From: Strongylocentrotus purpuratus
Lineage: Eukaryota; Echinodermata; Echinoidea; Camarodonta; Strongylocentrotidae
Direction: 5' to 3'
DNA: 64,000 nt
Assembly (NCBI RefSeq): GCF_000002235.5
Contig: NW_022145539.1
Location: forward strand, 1,377,501 to 1,441,500
The translations under genes and the position numbers were made by a program. The notes below the pieces were generated by a model. It saw only the letters and a program-made list of their open reading frames with translations, had not been told where the DNA came from and ran no database searches. Position 1 is the first letter of the stretch. Each line of letters begins with the position of its first letter. Positions 1 to 13,639 of the stretch are shown piece after piece.

Positions 1-109
1 TAGACCTTGCTTTTTTAATCTGCATTTCATAATAATAAATAATAATAATAATAATAATAGCCTAATAGTCCACTCCAAATTTTATTAAACCGAAACGGAA
101 ATTCTTTTT

Positions 110-304
110 GCCCAATTGATCGTGAGCCCGGCAGCCACTGAGCAGCGCCAGATCGACGTTGCTCTATACCTTATTGTTGAACGCCAAACAAGGTAGCAAC
201 AACTCCCATCTTTTAACGTCTTTTGGTATGACGCAGCCGGGGTTCGAACCCACCACCTCCCGGTTGTGAGGCGGACGCTCTACTGACTGAGCCAACACTC
301 CGGT
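110..304 (-). mobile_element. tRNA-derived SINE
   Basis: Read on the minus strand, about 229-304 looks like the 5' part of a tRNA. It has an A-box-like TGGCTCAGTCAGTAGAG and a B-box GGTTCGAACCC with the spacing of a tRNA gene. The ends do not pair into an acceptor stem and there is no tRNA-like 3' end. Instead a non-tRNA body continues to roughly position 110. This is the layout of a tRNA-derived SINE with an internal RNA polymerase III promoter, not a functional tRNA gene. The 3' boundary is approximate. Confidence 0.65.
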
Positions 305-1013
305 ATCATTTTAGTGTAGCTTCGATTTGATTCAATGATTATAACTATTTTTCTTGCAGCTAACCTCAAATCACATTCTAACGAACGAAATCGATATTTT
401 TTCTCATTCAAACCAGATTTTGATATGTGAATCTTGGTCAATCAAGACATTACATTGTTGTTTATCCATCCGTTTATATAATTATCTTACACAGCAATGT
501 TGGAATATTACCAAAAGCAAAAGAAAATGTGATACCCCTCTCCCCCCCCCCCCCCCCCCCATCTCTCCCTCGATCTCCCTCTGAGAAAAATGTAAACACA
601 TATTGTTTTCAGATGAGGAGGATGTTGGGGAGAGAAAAGAATACGTCATGGAATATAAGATTACATAGAAACGTGTGAATAAAAGATAAAGGCCTGTATA
701 ATATCATTAACATTCATGGAAATTTGTGGTAGATTGGCCGAATAACTGTGTCCCATATCGTTTTCCTACGTCAGAGTTAAAGAGGGTCAATCTCGATTTG
801 GAGTGAGTGGGTGGGTCCATGGAGGTCAATTCCATACTTCACAGTGGCGTTACTAAGCAAAAAATCTTGACCTTCGATCGGGTCAAAGCCAGCAACGTCA
901 AAATATTTAGAATCTTTTCGCAATATAGATCCCCCCCCCCCCCCGCTATCCGCCGCTCCCTCCCATCATCTACTACTCTATATTTCTGACTAATCTGCCT
1001 GTCCCGTCTCCCC

Positions 1014-1087
1014 TTCTCTCTCTCTCTCTTTCTTTATCTTTATAATTGTCTCTTTCTCTCTCCCTCTCTTTCTTTCTCCTTCTCTCT

Positions 1088-1151
<64 letters not shown>

Positions 1152-1155
1152 CCCC

Positions 1156-1189
<34 letters not shown>

Positions 1190-1205
1190 GTGTGTCTCTC
1201 TCCCA
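1014..1205. repeat. (CT)n microsatellite
   Basis: Nearly pure CT/TC dinucleotide repeat with a few TTTC interruptions. The uninterrupted core is about 1090-1145. Long Glu/Arg reading frames on the minus strand are products of this repeat and not genes. Confidence 0.97.
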
Positions 1206-2580
1206 CTCCCTCTGTGATATAAAGGATGTATTAAAGCTACTTTTGTCTTCGAATATTATTGAGGATATCTGCTTCGAAATCTCAATTCTAATCAACATCA
1301 ATGTATGCTGTGTAGTGGTGAGTCATAATATATTTATAAACCATATCGTAACAATCACTGATTAAGCCACCTGGTGTAAAATAATAATCATAATAACAAA
1401 TTGATAACATTTTCTGAAATTTTAAAATAAATTTATCAATCAATAATTTGTTCGCCCTACTATTTGCCATCTCCCAGTCATAATGCCATTGCGACCTGTA
1501 TATAAAGGCTGTATAGCAATGAATGAGTTCAGATTTGGGTAAGGGGAAGGGGGAGAGAGGGAAGGGAGGGGGTGAACCGATCAGTGTGTGGTTCTATAGG
1601 ACCTGTCTGGCCTTTGTCCTCCGTCCAGGGCTAGCGTGGGGTGTGGTGTTGTCCCCCTCTTGTTATGCTAATCCGTGAATACTACCACCTCCTCTCCGGC
1701 TCCTCTCCCAATACTACCAGCTCTAGCCCTCTCTTCTCTCAATAAATGAATGAATGAAAAGGGCGACCACGGTATCAAACAAAGAAGCCCCTCTCCTCTC
1801 AGGCTCTCGGCAACCTGTTAGCTCCATCTCGCCTGCTGGCCATACGCGCGCGCTGGTTTTTCACTTATTCATATTTTTGTCCAGTTTTTTAAACATAGCC
1901 CTGGTGACCTAAACGACTTGCTGATAAACACTTAACTGCAAGTCTGCTTTACATCAAATAGGCTCCTCACAAAAGGAAAATAATAGGCCTAAATGTACAA
2001 TATTGTAATTTTGTTTATGGATAGCCTATATTGATAGGCATGGATAAAAAAGAAGGAAATTGAGACATAGTGGTGATAAGAAATTTCGACTGAAACGATT
2101 AATTGATGCCTTTGTGCTCATGATAGAGGACACAGTGGTTAAACAATTCCATTGTTCGTCATTGGAAGTAAAGCTTCATTGTTTTAAAGTAAGCTTGCGT
2201 GAAGATATTGACCAAAGAAATGCGTTGAAATTTGAATCTGTCCGTTACACATTGATTTTTGTTTAGCACACCATGCGTGGTTCAAACGTCCTACACAAGG
2301 TGTCTTTGACATTAAACTCGTCTCCGAATAGTCAATCGAGAACCGTTTCAACCCACCCATTGTTAAGATCTGAATCATCGTAAAGGGACTCGACAATGTC
2401 AACAATTGGTAATCTGAGTTTCTATGGCAACCATTGTCTAGAAGCAGAGCTTACGATGTCTATAAATAGAGAGGGGGACGCCGTGTGCACCCAACTTGAA
2501 CCCGTTCGAACACGATGAAAGAAAATCAATCAATAACTCGAATTGCGTGCAAGTCCAATGGGCAATGGTACATTGTGGAT

Positions 2581-2582
<2 letters not shown>

Positions 2583-2634
<52 letters not shown>
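2583..2634. repeat. (GA)n microsatellite
   Basis: Uninterrupted GA dinucleotide repeat for about 40 bases, followed by a short GAAAGAGAGA extension. Confidence 0.97.
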
Positions 2635-4789
2635 TACACATATTTTCGGCAGACAAATTCTAATCACAATCATAATTAAAGAACTGGGCTTTTATAATTT
2701 TTTCTTCCTGATATGAACCCCCTTCCATTTTTGGATACACTCAAAGTACCCACCGACATCTAAAACACCTCAAACATCGACACCTTCAAACTACAAGCAA
2801 GCAACTTTTTCCGCAACCAAGACTCAAGCAACCTATAAACGGGACGTTGAGGAGTATAACGAGGAAGGGGAAGAAATTGATAAGTGACGACATCATATTT
2901 TGTAAAATTCGTTTCTAGTGTAAAATATCGTGTCTACCAACTGATAATTGTATTGTACTAATTTTATTTTCGGCATATTTCCTGATTATCTCGACATATC
3001 TAACTCGTTACCATCTTTCACCCACGTATATCACGAGCCATTATCACTCAATGCACTCTACGTACATGTTGCCATCGCCTCACCATGACGACGAGTCAAA
3101 CTTGAATAAGCAAATAACATGGCTTCGCTAAATACTAATGTGCGATGCCCTTGATATTTAGCTTGTAATGTTTCATTAACATATTCAGGCAGCAGCTCTA
3201 GACATTGAAGGACATTAGCTTGCCATTATGTCAAAACCATGCGATACTCGATGATAATGAATTACAAGATAAAGAAATCAACGTGGCATAATAGAATTGA
3301 TGTTTTTCTTTTTTAATTTTTAATTTCACTAATCATCGACAACTGCATGTACGAACTTACTCGTTATTAATATAAATGTCTGACGTCATAATGATGCAAG
3401 CAGGAAATCGTGTTTTTATCTGCAACATCTGATCCCAGTATCCGTTCTAGGTATGATCTAACGAAACGGGATATCCGAAAAGAACCGAACCCCCTTCACC
3501 ACATAATTTGCTCTTGGCAACTGGAGCCGTTACTTAGTTCGAGGGCAATAAGTTATGTATATGATTGAAACTATAAGTATAACAGGCCTAAACTATATAT
3601 TGTTGCGACATAATTATATCGCAGAGAAAGCGAGGCAATTTACATTTTTATAAATATACTGAATACTACTTCCGTTCTTCTGTTTTCAGTCATAACAAAT
3701 TATTAATCGATTTCATGGTTTCATTCCTATTATTTTGTGTAGGTTTTCAATTAATGGAAATACAGGCCTATTTTTGAACATATCTACTATGGTATCTCTT
3801 ATTTCAGTTGAAGAATGTATTAAATGAGCAGATGAAAATGACTCGTCCGTCGTCCCCCCCCCCCCCCCCCTATCTTGATCTAATGACATATTATACATTT
3901 CGTTGTGTGTCTTTTTTTTGGTTGTATAACACCTGATAATGGATTTGAATAAAACATATTGATGCAATCTTGCTTGATACCATTACCAAACATGTGAACT
4001 TGGCCAGGGGCCTTTATCTACATTCCAGATCATTATTCCGAAACGCGACTACTGCATTGCTGTGTCTCGATTGAATCTATAGAATAAAAATTTCTGTTGG
4101 TTATTATAACTTATATTCATGCATGCACATCTTCTGATGAATCAACCAACATCACCAAATTCGTTTACTTTGATTACAAGAAACATAATAATTCTGACGA
4201 CTTTTGTCGGTTTTGAAAACTACCAATGATTTGCTTTCGTATGAAATTGGATGAACTGTTAGTTTGTGATAATAGTCATAATTGACTGATTGCCATGAAA
4301 CACTGAATACAACAACAATGCAATTTCCCTCCGTTAATACAGTATGCTGCACTGGAGGTAATTATCTATTTTCTTTAAACACTGTATTCTATTTTTAGCC
4401 ACATCAAACAGTCGGTGTCGTGTCGTTGTCAAGTAGGTGGGTTTAAAATCCGTAGTTACATTCGAGCTCAAGCCGGAACCAGGTGGGAGGTTCACTCGAA
4501 GAAAAACGAATAACTCAAATATTACTCAAAATAGACGAAGGTTTTTTTTCTTTTTCTCTCAAGTTGAGGTACTCCGTCATATAATGACAAATTAATCGAT
4601 TTTGTTCCCTCTCAAATAAAACAGGGATTCGAGCTTTTTCGGTTTTGTCAATAGTGGGATGTTCAAAGAACACGAAGACATGTTACAGAGGACATCGTGA
4701 CAGTAACTGTTTTTATGGAGGAGAGGTTGTCAGGCCGAATTCGCCAGACAATAATACAAAATATAATTATTCTCGAAGTGAAAAATTGG

Positions 4790-4799
4790 GAGAGAGAGG

Positions 4800-4847
<48 letters not shown>

Positions 4848-4858
4848 ACGAGAGAGAA
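4790..4858. repeat. (AG)n microsatellite
   Basis: AG-rich simple repeat with a pure core at about 4804-4840. It explains the Arg/Glu-rich frame across this position. Confidence 0.96.
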
Positions 4859-6085
4859 AATATAGCATTATAGACGAGAATAGAAAAAATAATAGCCGAA
4901 AGAAAACTGAATGGGTGTTCTTGTAAATTATTTAAAGCAATAAACATACCTGAAAAATAAATTGTCATTCGTATACTCCACCGTGGGGAGCAACAAAGTT
5001 ATATATTGTTTGTTATTATATTTTTTGCTTTGCTTATAACAATATCATTCATTATGAGGACAGGAAGCGTGGGAAAAAAAAAACAGGAGGGGATCAAGTC
5101 AAACAATTCAACCACGAATCAAAGAATTATTGTACACTTCCTGCCTCGGCAGGATGTTATAAATTGGGAGTTATAATTCTTTTAATCACCCGCAGAAAAA
5201 TCGCCCAATTTTCCTACATTTGATATACGTGCTTGAGATCCGAAATGTCATCTTCACAATGAGACTGTAAATCGCACCTATGATCTAGAGCGATGGTATC
5301 TTGAGATCACGTTCTTTTTGGGCGTTTGTAAATCGCTTGGATTAAGGCACATAGACGCGAGGATTTGCTTCATCTTTTTGGAGTTGTTTCATGACTAAGT
5401 TCACACGCAGGAAGTTGGAGTCTAGACCTTTAATCTGGAAGTGCGAGAGCAAAAAAGATTTTCAGGCTCGGGTTTTATTTCCTCTTTGCTAACAAACAAC
5501 ACCCATATTTCAATCGTGCGTATTACCCCATATACATGACTGTATGCAAAACACTATTAAATCTTTACACCATTACACTTATGCTGTGTAGCCTTATTGC
5601 TCATAACCCGGTTTATTTTCAAAAAGTGAAGGTCTACATTGGGAAATGAAGCTCCTTATCTGGATGGAATAATCAAACTCAAGCAATGACCTCCAGATAT
5701 ATCCAAGAAAAAAACATTCGTATAAATAAATAATGTTAAATAATCAGTCTAACAATCAACAAACGATTCTTGAAATAGACCATTATCGACAAACGTATTT
5801 CGAGGAACTGGTCTACTTATCACCACAATACAGAGATATCAACACCCTTTCAATTTCTACAAATGGATTCATTTACCCTTTAAATGTTACGTAATGATAG
5901 AGTATAGACCATTGTTGGAATTTACTACGATCTGCAGAGAGCGTGCAGAGCCGTACGAGACACAACAAAAGGCAGGATATATGTACTGAAGCGGAAAGGA
6001 CACACCTGCTATTCAAATGCGTAGCCTTATGATGCAAACTTCAATTTGCTATCTAAAATAACCAAACCGATATTAAGTTAATTAA

Positions 6086-6195
6086 AATCATGGGCGTCAA
6101 TCCTTACGTAATACATATTGTTCAGGGGGGGGGGGTGAATGAATAGATCATCCCCCTGAACAATAGGTATCAATTACAGATCTACGCCCATGATT
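6086..6195. mobile_element. Small foldback (MITE-like) element
   Basis: The outer ends are inverted copies: AATCATGGGCGT at 6086-6097 and ACGCCCATGATT at 6184-6195. A second inverted pair lies inside: TTGTTCAGGGGG near 6118-6130 and CCCCCTGAACAA near 6152-6163. The whole 110-bp unit can fold into one long hairpin around a G-rich loop. No coding capacity is present. A non-autonomous inverted-repeat element is the simplest reading. Confidence 0.7.
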
Positions 6196-8943
6196 GAAAT
6201 CATGTGACTAACGTTTTAAATGTTATTGAACCAATATATACCACTTTTCTTTGTGGATTAGTGAATAGCGTGTAGATTATGAAATTGTATCTTTAAAGAT
6301 TGATATTCCGAAGTATCCTATACACTAACACCAATACCAACACGAATAGCTCAGCTGGGATTACTGAATCGGATTTCGTTTCATTCATTCATACGGAATA
6401 CAAATATAAAACGACGCATACCAATCGCAATTCTGTGATATACCACGATAAAAAGAGTCTGCGGAGATAGACTATCCGTGGAAGTAGTACTGTTTACAGG
6501 GGCTTGCGTGGCGGGAAGATAGGGTCACCAGAAGGGCAGCTTCTACTACGCACTCACTGGTATAAACATAGCGTAGTAAAGCATGCAAGGTGCATAATAC
6601 CAGGAAGCTGTAATGAATGGAGATACCGTCTCGAAAGAATTTTCCGAGGGGAAAATATTCAAGATTAACCTGGCTTAACAAAAAGAAATGTAACCCTCTC
6701 CAACCATCATTTCCATCAACAGCTGTCCATATCAATGCACAGTCCCTCTCTGGAATTCCAAATAGTACGAAATGTTACGCAACGCCATCTGCTTCCATAA
6801 GTTCTCTATTCACTCTTTTGCAAATATATGCAAGCACCGAGCTTTGAAGCCATGCGTAGCACCGACAAATTAAGTCATGTTCAGTGAAGATGTATTTAGC
6901 TATAACATATAAAAGACAGAATTAACAACATAAGACCAGTGCAACTTTATATTAGTCATCAAGTGCTTTTTCTGTTCTCGGGTAGCTCTACTGAAGACAT
7001 GGCCATTTCAACCAGCGAAATCGACCAAGGAAATCGTGAGTTAGAGCGAATGAAAGGTTTTCATCATCATGATTTTCTCATCTAATTATTGACATTTTCC
7101 GAAAATTTCCGAAATTTGTACATAGCTAGTAAGGTAGTCTAAAGGTTTATCTTCCTAAATAACTAAATGAAATTGTGTTGTATGTTTGCGCATTTATTGA
7201 TTGAGGGCTAGAAGTTGTCAAGTTATCACCACTATTCACCCCAAATACGGGCCCACAAAGCAAAAGCCGCCGTGCTCGCTGGGCTGGGCTGTGTGTGGAA
7301 AGGGAGGACCTAGTGCTACTAGGGAGCTGTACGGTTTCGGAGGGGGATTAAGGGGATTACGGTAGGGGAAACAAAAGACGCGCGGTGCCACGGATGGCTT
7401 CAAAGGGGCCTCTTGGACGGGATCTCCATTCATTACAGCTTCCTGATAATACTGGCATCCGCATACCACGCCGTGCCGTTTCGCGCGTTTTCGATTACCG
7501 CCCCTGTAACTATTGTGTTTATTGAAACGAGATTATATCTGTCATACAAAAGCCATTGCTCCTTTTTACTACTCTATTCATAACCGTTTTATAACCAAAA
7601 TCCAAAAGACGGTCGTATTCATAGCGATTTTTGTCTGGCAAAATGTTGTTGCGATCGTTTTTCAGTCGCTTACTGGCAGGAAATCATAATGTCACACGTG
7701 ACGTAACGATGACGCATGCATCCTATTATACGTGTCTTTTTCGACCGTCGTTTCACTGGTTGACTGTGATCGCCCATAAAGTTAAAGCTATAAATACCAT
7801 AAACAAATACAATCTACCGTGTCTTTGAACTTGAAAGCGAGAAAATATATCCCTTGAGAAAACATTTATGCCTACACAATCATGCACTTTAGTTTTGCCT
7901 TTGGCAGACAAGTTTTGATGTATACTTGTGTATTTATTTAGGCGAGGATATAACTCAAGTTTGGCGTGATTCTCGCAAGATTTCAAAGCGATTGCGCACC
8001 AGCATATGAATTTGGTTTCACCAAACTGTTCAAGATGGAAAAAAATAATATGTAAAATGTAATATAATAATACACATATTTTTTATTCTGTTTTTAGCTG
8101 CCATCTTTTTTGCGAGAACCAACTTACTGTACTTAAAACTGGAATTATGACAATGCTAATAGAAAACAGATGTTGCATATATTGAACGACGACATTTTGT
8201 TGATTTGTTTCATCTTCCCTATACATCTCTGTTTGAACCACTGCTGTGTAAATATCGAATGTGAAAAGGTGAAATAAAATGAGTCATTAATTTTATACCA
8301 GTGAGATTGGTAGCGATGACCCTATTTATAAGGCATAGGGGCTATAATCAATTTGAAAACTTAGCCATGTTTTATCTTGTCAACTTATTTTTCGAAAAAC
8401 TCATCCACGAACATATAGCGTTTCGAAAAGCCATATTTTGTGTGTCATTACGTTCATCCGTATCTCCTCTTGTTTTCGTCAGGATTTTTTATAATTTGTT
8501 GTGTCTTTGTTTCTTTATCATCAACATACGTGTCAACTTATCTATTCCACTACGTATACGTACACTAAACGTTTCTTGGTCTAACGAAAACATATTTCCG
8601 AATGTTAGGATTATATCGCAAGTGTCACATGACTGATTGTTGCAACAGATCGTTTTAAAAATGATTTTGTCCATGTTCTCACCTCGTGATTCTACTCGAG
8701 ACATGACCTCACACGATTAACAGGGCGTTATCTCAATACTCGACATACTTCTATTATTATACGGTTTAACATTTCAATGAAATTTCAATTGAAATATAAA
8801 TTATTGATATTTCCTTCCACGTCTTGGCTGCTGCAACACTTCGACCCCCCCCCCCCCCCTTTGATCCACACAAAATGTGCTGCCATAGCAAAATATTATA
8901 GTTAGGAATACAAATTACGATATAATTTTATTATTTTAACATT

Positions 8944-9113
8944 AAATTCTTTGGAGGAAGGAAATGGGGGCTAAATGTCCACTTTTCTGGATGCGGTGCG
9001 CCATTTTGAAATAACTGATTAGGAATATTAATTCTGATATGTTCGACACGAATTCTTTGAGGAAGGAAATGGCCCAATTGGTGCTACATTTCCACTTTTC
9101 TGGATGTGGTTAT
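8944..9113. repeat. Imperfect tandem duplication, period about 105 bp
   Basis: The segment starting AATTCTTTGGAGGAAGGAAA near 8944 recurs with one base fewer near 9050. In both copies CACTTTTCTGGATG follows about 40 bases later. No coding content is visible. Confidence 0.75.
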
Positions 9114-12100
9114 GGGTTCGTTATCCGATTGTATCCTGTACGAAATACGAGGAAGAAAGACAGACTTTATTTATCTGTATGGAGAAGAAATTATATACTA
9201 CATTATGAATTACTTGTATAAATAGGAGGGAGGGACCATAAACGTTTCCCTTTATGACCAAGGCGTTAATCATGTGCCTGCATGCTGCTATATATTATAT
9301 AGATGTATATTGTACAATAAGAATATGCCTTTGTATATATATAATTTATCTAATTAACCCATTTTTTATCAGAACACCAAATATCCAAGTGACTAATTTG
9401 TGTCGGGAAATCAATAGGAAACATGTGGTTTGCAATTTCGGTATAGGGATTGCATTCGAAATATGACTTGAAATTATTGTGATTCATTTGTAATGGGAAA
9501 GGAAAGTGAAAGAAAACATGTAGTTCGAGGAAGCATATTGAGAATTTGAGATGGTCACGATGTCTTTATTGTACGTGTTATACCACAATGATAAAGTGAC
9601 TAAATAAGAAGTTAATAAATTCAGGCTTGATCACATCAGGCATCAGCGAATGTTTGCTTCCCGGTACAATCTTTTTATTGAATTCTTAGAAATGGGTATG
9701 TTCTTTTATTCTAGTACCTCTTGGAAAAAGGACTTCTACGTTTGAGTGTTCCTACAATATAGTATACTTCTGTATAATGTTTTGACCCCCCCCCCCCCCA
9801 ACCCTATTTAAACTATACGATTCAGAATTATGACTCTCTTACATTGCATACGCTTTACATGATTAATATTACGAATTCAATATCTTGTTATAATAATAGC
9901 ATAAATTATAAAATGACAAAGAAAACATTCGTTGAGAGGTATATTTTCGCGCCATATGGCAAGCGTTTTTATTTCCCCGTACATTGCTTGGGGCCCAACA
10001 CAGGAAGTATGGACGAGAAAAAATACGACGTACGTGCTCGACTACGCAGAGGTCAGCGATACTTCCGTTGCTGTGTGTAAATCAGGGACGTTGTGATTTC
10101 CGCTGAGGGCCCTCAAAGGTTTTTTTACGAGGTCGATTGAGTGTCGGGGGGGGGGGATCAGTCAGTGAATGGTTGTAGAGAATGGATTGGGAATTGGGAT
10201 ATTCAAGATTACCGTTCTACAAGTACATTTGATTTTCAAAATCAACTCATCCTTGGCGGAACTATCATGACGGACTATGAAAGGAATGCTGACAATCAAA
10301 TAACATTTTTGCCAAATATTACCAGTGAAATACTGTAGTGTAATTTAGTATACCGGTACATGGTACATGACATAATGCATATATACACACAAAGTTTACA
10401 TGGCTTTACTCAACTTCATTTTTCAATACGTAACGTTTTTCTTTTCTGTATCACTCCAGTTTGAAGATTATTTTATTTTTATTTCAGATATTCGTTATTT
10501 CGTTTGTTCCTGTATTCCGAATCAATGGTATTTAAGTAATATATCGTGTGGAATTTATTTTGTGTATTTAGTTAAATATAAAATGAATTTTACATGTTTC
10601 ATACTGTCATGTAGATTATCTAAATTAATTCAAGAATATCTTCGATTATTCTCCAACTCTTCATTTCTCTCATCCTAACGGTAACACATCTTTCATATCA
10701 ATCGCAAATAGTTTCATTTTGTTTTCCCAGTAAATGCTTAATGTTACAATCACTGAATCACTTTATCTCAGCAATCAGTCATTATAAATAGAGCATTCTT
10801 CAATCAGCCACACGACCCTTTCTCAAATAAATTAAAGTAATACCATCACGTCTTTCACAATCACATTCGCCAAATCATTAAAAAACTTCTGATGTTTTTA
10901 TTACTTTGTAAACTCTCAATAGTCATAAAGCACGAAGCCATGACGCTTTTTGTTCATCCACAAAATATAAGCAACTCACGTCACAATGAAGCTCACTCAT
11001 TCAATCACTCAATCTATCAACCAACCAAACAGACAGTCAGACACGATGTTAAAAATTCGTAAGAAAAAAAAAAACATTTCAGTCTTTGAATTCAGATTCG
11101 TGTACATCTCAATATGGATGACACTATTTTCTTTTTTTAATAAAATAATGCAAGAACAAAATTTGTTCGAACGATCATGATTTGTACAAACAGTATACAT
11201 AAGTTAATCACAATATCTCATTGAATGACCACATTCAAAAATACTTGGTCCTCAAAACACGTAGAGGAATCAATATGAAAATTGTGCAGTGAACAGTTCT
11301 GTCTTTTATTTTTTGAGTGAGTTTGGTTTCAAGAACCAAGTTTTGTCAATGTCAGGATTACAGCATAATAAAAGAAAGAAAATCGCATCAATATGAAGGA
11401 AACGGTATTAAAGCGGAAACATGGACTATGGGTATTTTGGAGAGATAGCAAAATAATGACTTCATTTTTCCAAGCAATTTCCGCCCACACACAATCGGAT
11501 ATCCACAGGTATTGGCGCGTATCCCACGAATCGTGGTTTTGCTTTTAGATAGAAGTGTGCGGGAAACCGTAACGCCGGAAATCTGAGAAAAATAAGCGTG
11601 ATACGAATTACCATTATACGAACATCCGCTGCGGTGTAGCGGTTCAAAGTTCATTCGACTTTGATCTCTGATGGTATGATTTCGTTATCTAATTCCCTAT
11701 TCATCAATATGCTCAAATTACACAAGATCAGGGCAAAATTACTTAAACACCCATAAGGAAGTTGAATGTTTCACTTATGAAATAAAAAATATCTTCCAGA
11801 ATGATTTATAGGAATAATATTAAGTAAGTGTGCAATTTAAATGTAAACATACGATGCATAATATGGATGGGATATTCGTGACCAGTATATTTATTATCAG
11901 TGTGGCATTACAAAAGCTTGATCTGCCAATTAAATAAACTGATAAGACATAAAGTAGGGCGGGTGCCAGTATATACCACACAGAAGGGCTTTTGATTACG
12001 GAACATTCCATACGTGCCTACTCGTCTAGTGTACACAAAGACAAGACCCGCGTGACCTAGCCAGAAAATGCCCTTTGTTCAACCCTACCCTACCCGAGAA

Positions 12101-12675
12101 GACCACGCCTCAGCCAAGTCAAAATGCTAAACAAAGCAAACAATAGCTGAATCAAGGTACTACTCGTACATCAATAAGCATTGTGTTACAAAGGAAAACT
12201 CTTGCGTCATTAGACGTGGGTGTTATTGAACGGTTCTTTGAAATGACAAAATGGCGGAGATTGGATACTACGCAAGACGTTACATAAGAATGGACTCGGC
12301 AATTTAATGCCTAGATTATACCCACCCCTCCCGATTTCTACATCAAAGATAAAATTTATATTGCAATCGAGCACCGTGAATTTGGAAACTTAAGATTTAA
12401 AAGATGCGAATTCTTAATCTAAACCTATACATTGACATAAACATTATAAAGCAAAAAGTAAATACAAGAATGTATTGAGATTAGCTCCAGTATGGTAGTC
12501 CATGATTAAGATCAGATCAGTCCACTGAGGAATAGTTCCCTGGAATATGAAGGTTTCATCCAAAAATATAGATAAAGACTCTATATTAAAAAAATCTTAA
12601 ATATTCTCAGTTCTCCTTCCATGGCGAAATCGTTAAATTAAAAGTCAGTTTTTGGCAGTGGAAGATTGCCGGTCA

Positions 12676-13521
12676 TCAACAGGCAGCGATGACTGCAGCG
12701 GCTTGTATAGACTCGAATGGTCGACTGTGTGTGCTTAGGGTCGTGTAGGACGGTGTGGTGTTTGACGACGAATCCTTCTCCTCCACATAGCTCGATAGTT
12801 TGTTTCCAGGCTCGCCAGCAAGACCATGAAAACCAGCTTTGAAAATGTCCACTAGAGTTGAGATAGAAGATTGAGCGCCACAGTCTGGGGTGGAAACCGT
12901 TTGGCATTGTGAGTCGACTTTGACGCGTTTGGTCACGATCGTTTCGCAGGCTTCTTCGGTGTCGGTCCTTTTCCTCTTCACGCTCGGAACGGTGAGACAC
13001 GTCGTCGTTGTACAGGCTTCAGGTGGTGAATTTTGTGAAACATTGCTGAAAGCTACACGATCACAGTCTGAGGCTTGATGTCCGTTGTTTTCAAGCTTTA
13101 CATTCTCAGAGTTATCGCACTTGCAATGTCCAGATGGGGCAACATTTTCTTTGTCCGCCGCGGTGGCAATCTGTTCAACTACCACTCGGCTGTTCTCGAT
13201 CTCGCAGGCAGAGTTTCCCGCGGTTTCATTTTCTTCCTCGTCGCTATCCTCGTCGTAATTTGTCTCCTGATCATCGTTCTCCTCGTCGTTTTCCCAGTCA
13301 GGAGACTCGGTACAATCATCGTCCATTGTAGGTTCAGGTTGACTTTGTTCCAGGGCGATATGTCCAGGCATTCTATTGCACATTTCCTCGTAATAATGAA
13401 TTCTTGCCGAGTGTAGCACGGAGGCAACGAGGAGATTTTTGCGGAGATTAATTCCGCCACGTTGTCGACGAGAGCCGGCAATTTTGTTGATAGACATGGT
13501 GATAAGTCTTTGTGCCTCCAT
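12676..13521 (-). CDS. IER2/IER5-family immediate-early response protein
   Basis: Single-exon gene of 281 residues, read from the ATG at 13521 to the TGA at 12676-12678. The frame is open 32 codons further upstream, but the family's conserved N-terminus begins at this Met (MEAQRLITMS). Residues 1-46 match the IER domain seen in IER2, IER5 and IER5L, with the hallmark core RQRGGINLRKNL followed by a VLHSARIHYYEE segment. The middle is strongly acidic (runs of Asp and Glu at roughly residues 70-100). A basic KRKR cluster lies further on, and the C-terminus is Ser/Thr-rich. Vertebrate members are intronless growth-factor or heat-inducible nuclear regulators; IER5 acts with PP2A and HSF1. Family membership is clear; which vertebrate paralogue it corresponds to is not. 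Single-exon structure and a CRE-rich upstream region fit immediate-early behaviour. Confidence 0.9.
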   Translation of the reverse strand: MEAQRLITMSINKIAGSRRQRGGINLRKNLLVASVLHSARIHYYEEMCNRMPGHIALEQSQPEPTMDDDCTESPDWENDEENDDQETNYDEDSDEEENETAGNSACEIENSRVVVEQIATAADKENVAPSGHCKCDNSENVKLENNGHQASDCDRVAFSNVSQNSPPEACTTTTCLTVPSVKRKRTDTEEACETIVTKRVKVDSQCQTVSTPDCGAQSSISTLVDIFKAGFHGLAGEPGNKLSSYVEEKDSSSNTTPSYTTLSTHSRPFESIQAAAVIAAC

Positions 13522-13639
13522 TTTAGATAGTAGATGTAGTATATTCCACGGATAAATGTTCAAATGCTTGGTTTTCTTGTTTAGCTTTAGGTTGTGATTC
13601 TTGTAATCCAAAATCACGTAGTATATTCCGAGTCGTAGA

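Larger units (their letters stand above)
305..12600. other. Gene-poor AT-rich stretch, no supported gene
   Basis: I see no open reading frame with family resemblance and no chain of exon-like segments here. The longest frames (for example 8301-8636) have no recognisable domain and sit in AT-rich sequence. The stretch contains poly(C) tracts near 542-560, 931-944, 3854-3870, 8845-8859 and 9786-9799, the simple repeats listed separately, one small foldback at 6086-6195 and one about 105-bp tandem duplication near 8.9-9.1 kb. A GC-richer patch lies at 7240-7490. Confidence 0.6.

Noticed and set aside
229..304. tRNA gene on the minus strand
   Set aside because: A- and B-boxes are present but the acceptor stem does not pair and a SINE-like body follows, so it is called a SINE.
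973..1301. Arg/Glu-rich reading frames
   Set aside because: They are translations of the (CT)n microsatellite; the same applies near 4645-4926, 48447-49128, 54720-55068, 55333-55633 and 57044-57366.
8301..8636. 111-codon open frame on the plus strand
   Set aside because: Phe/Ile/Leu-rich translation of AT-rich DNA, no domain, no splice partners and no similarity recognised.
12638..13000. 120-codon frame overlapping the IER gene
   Set aside because: Alternative frame of the IER coding exon; the IER frame has clear family homology.
13075..13416. 113-codon plus-strand frame opposite the IER gene
   Set aside because: Antisense shadow of the acidic and Ser-rich IER coding region.
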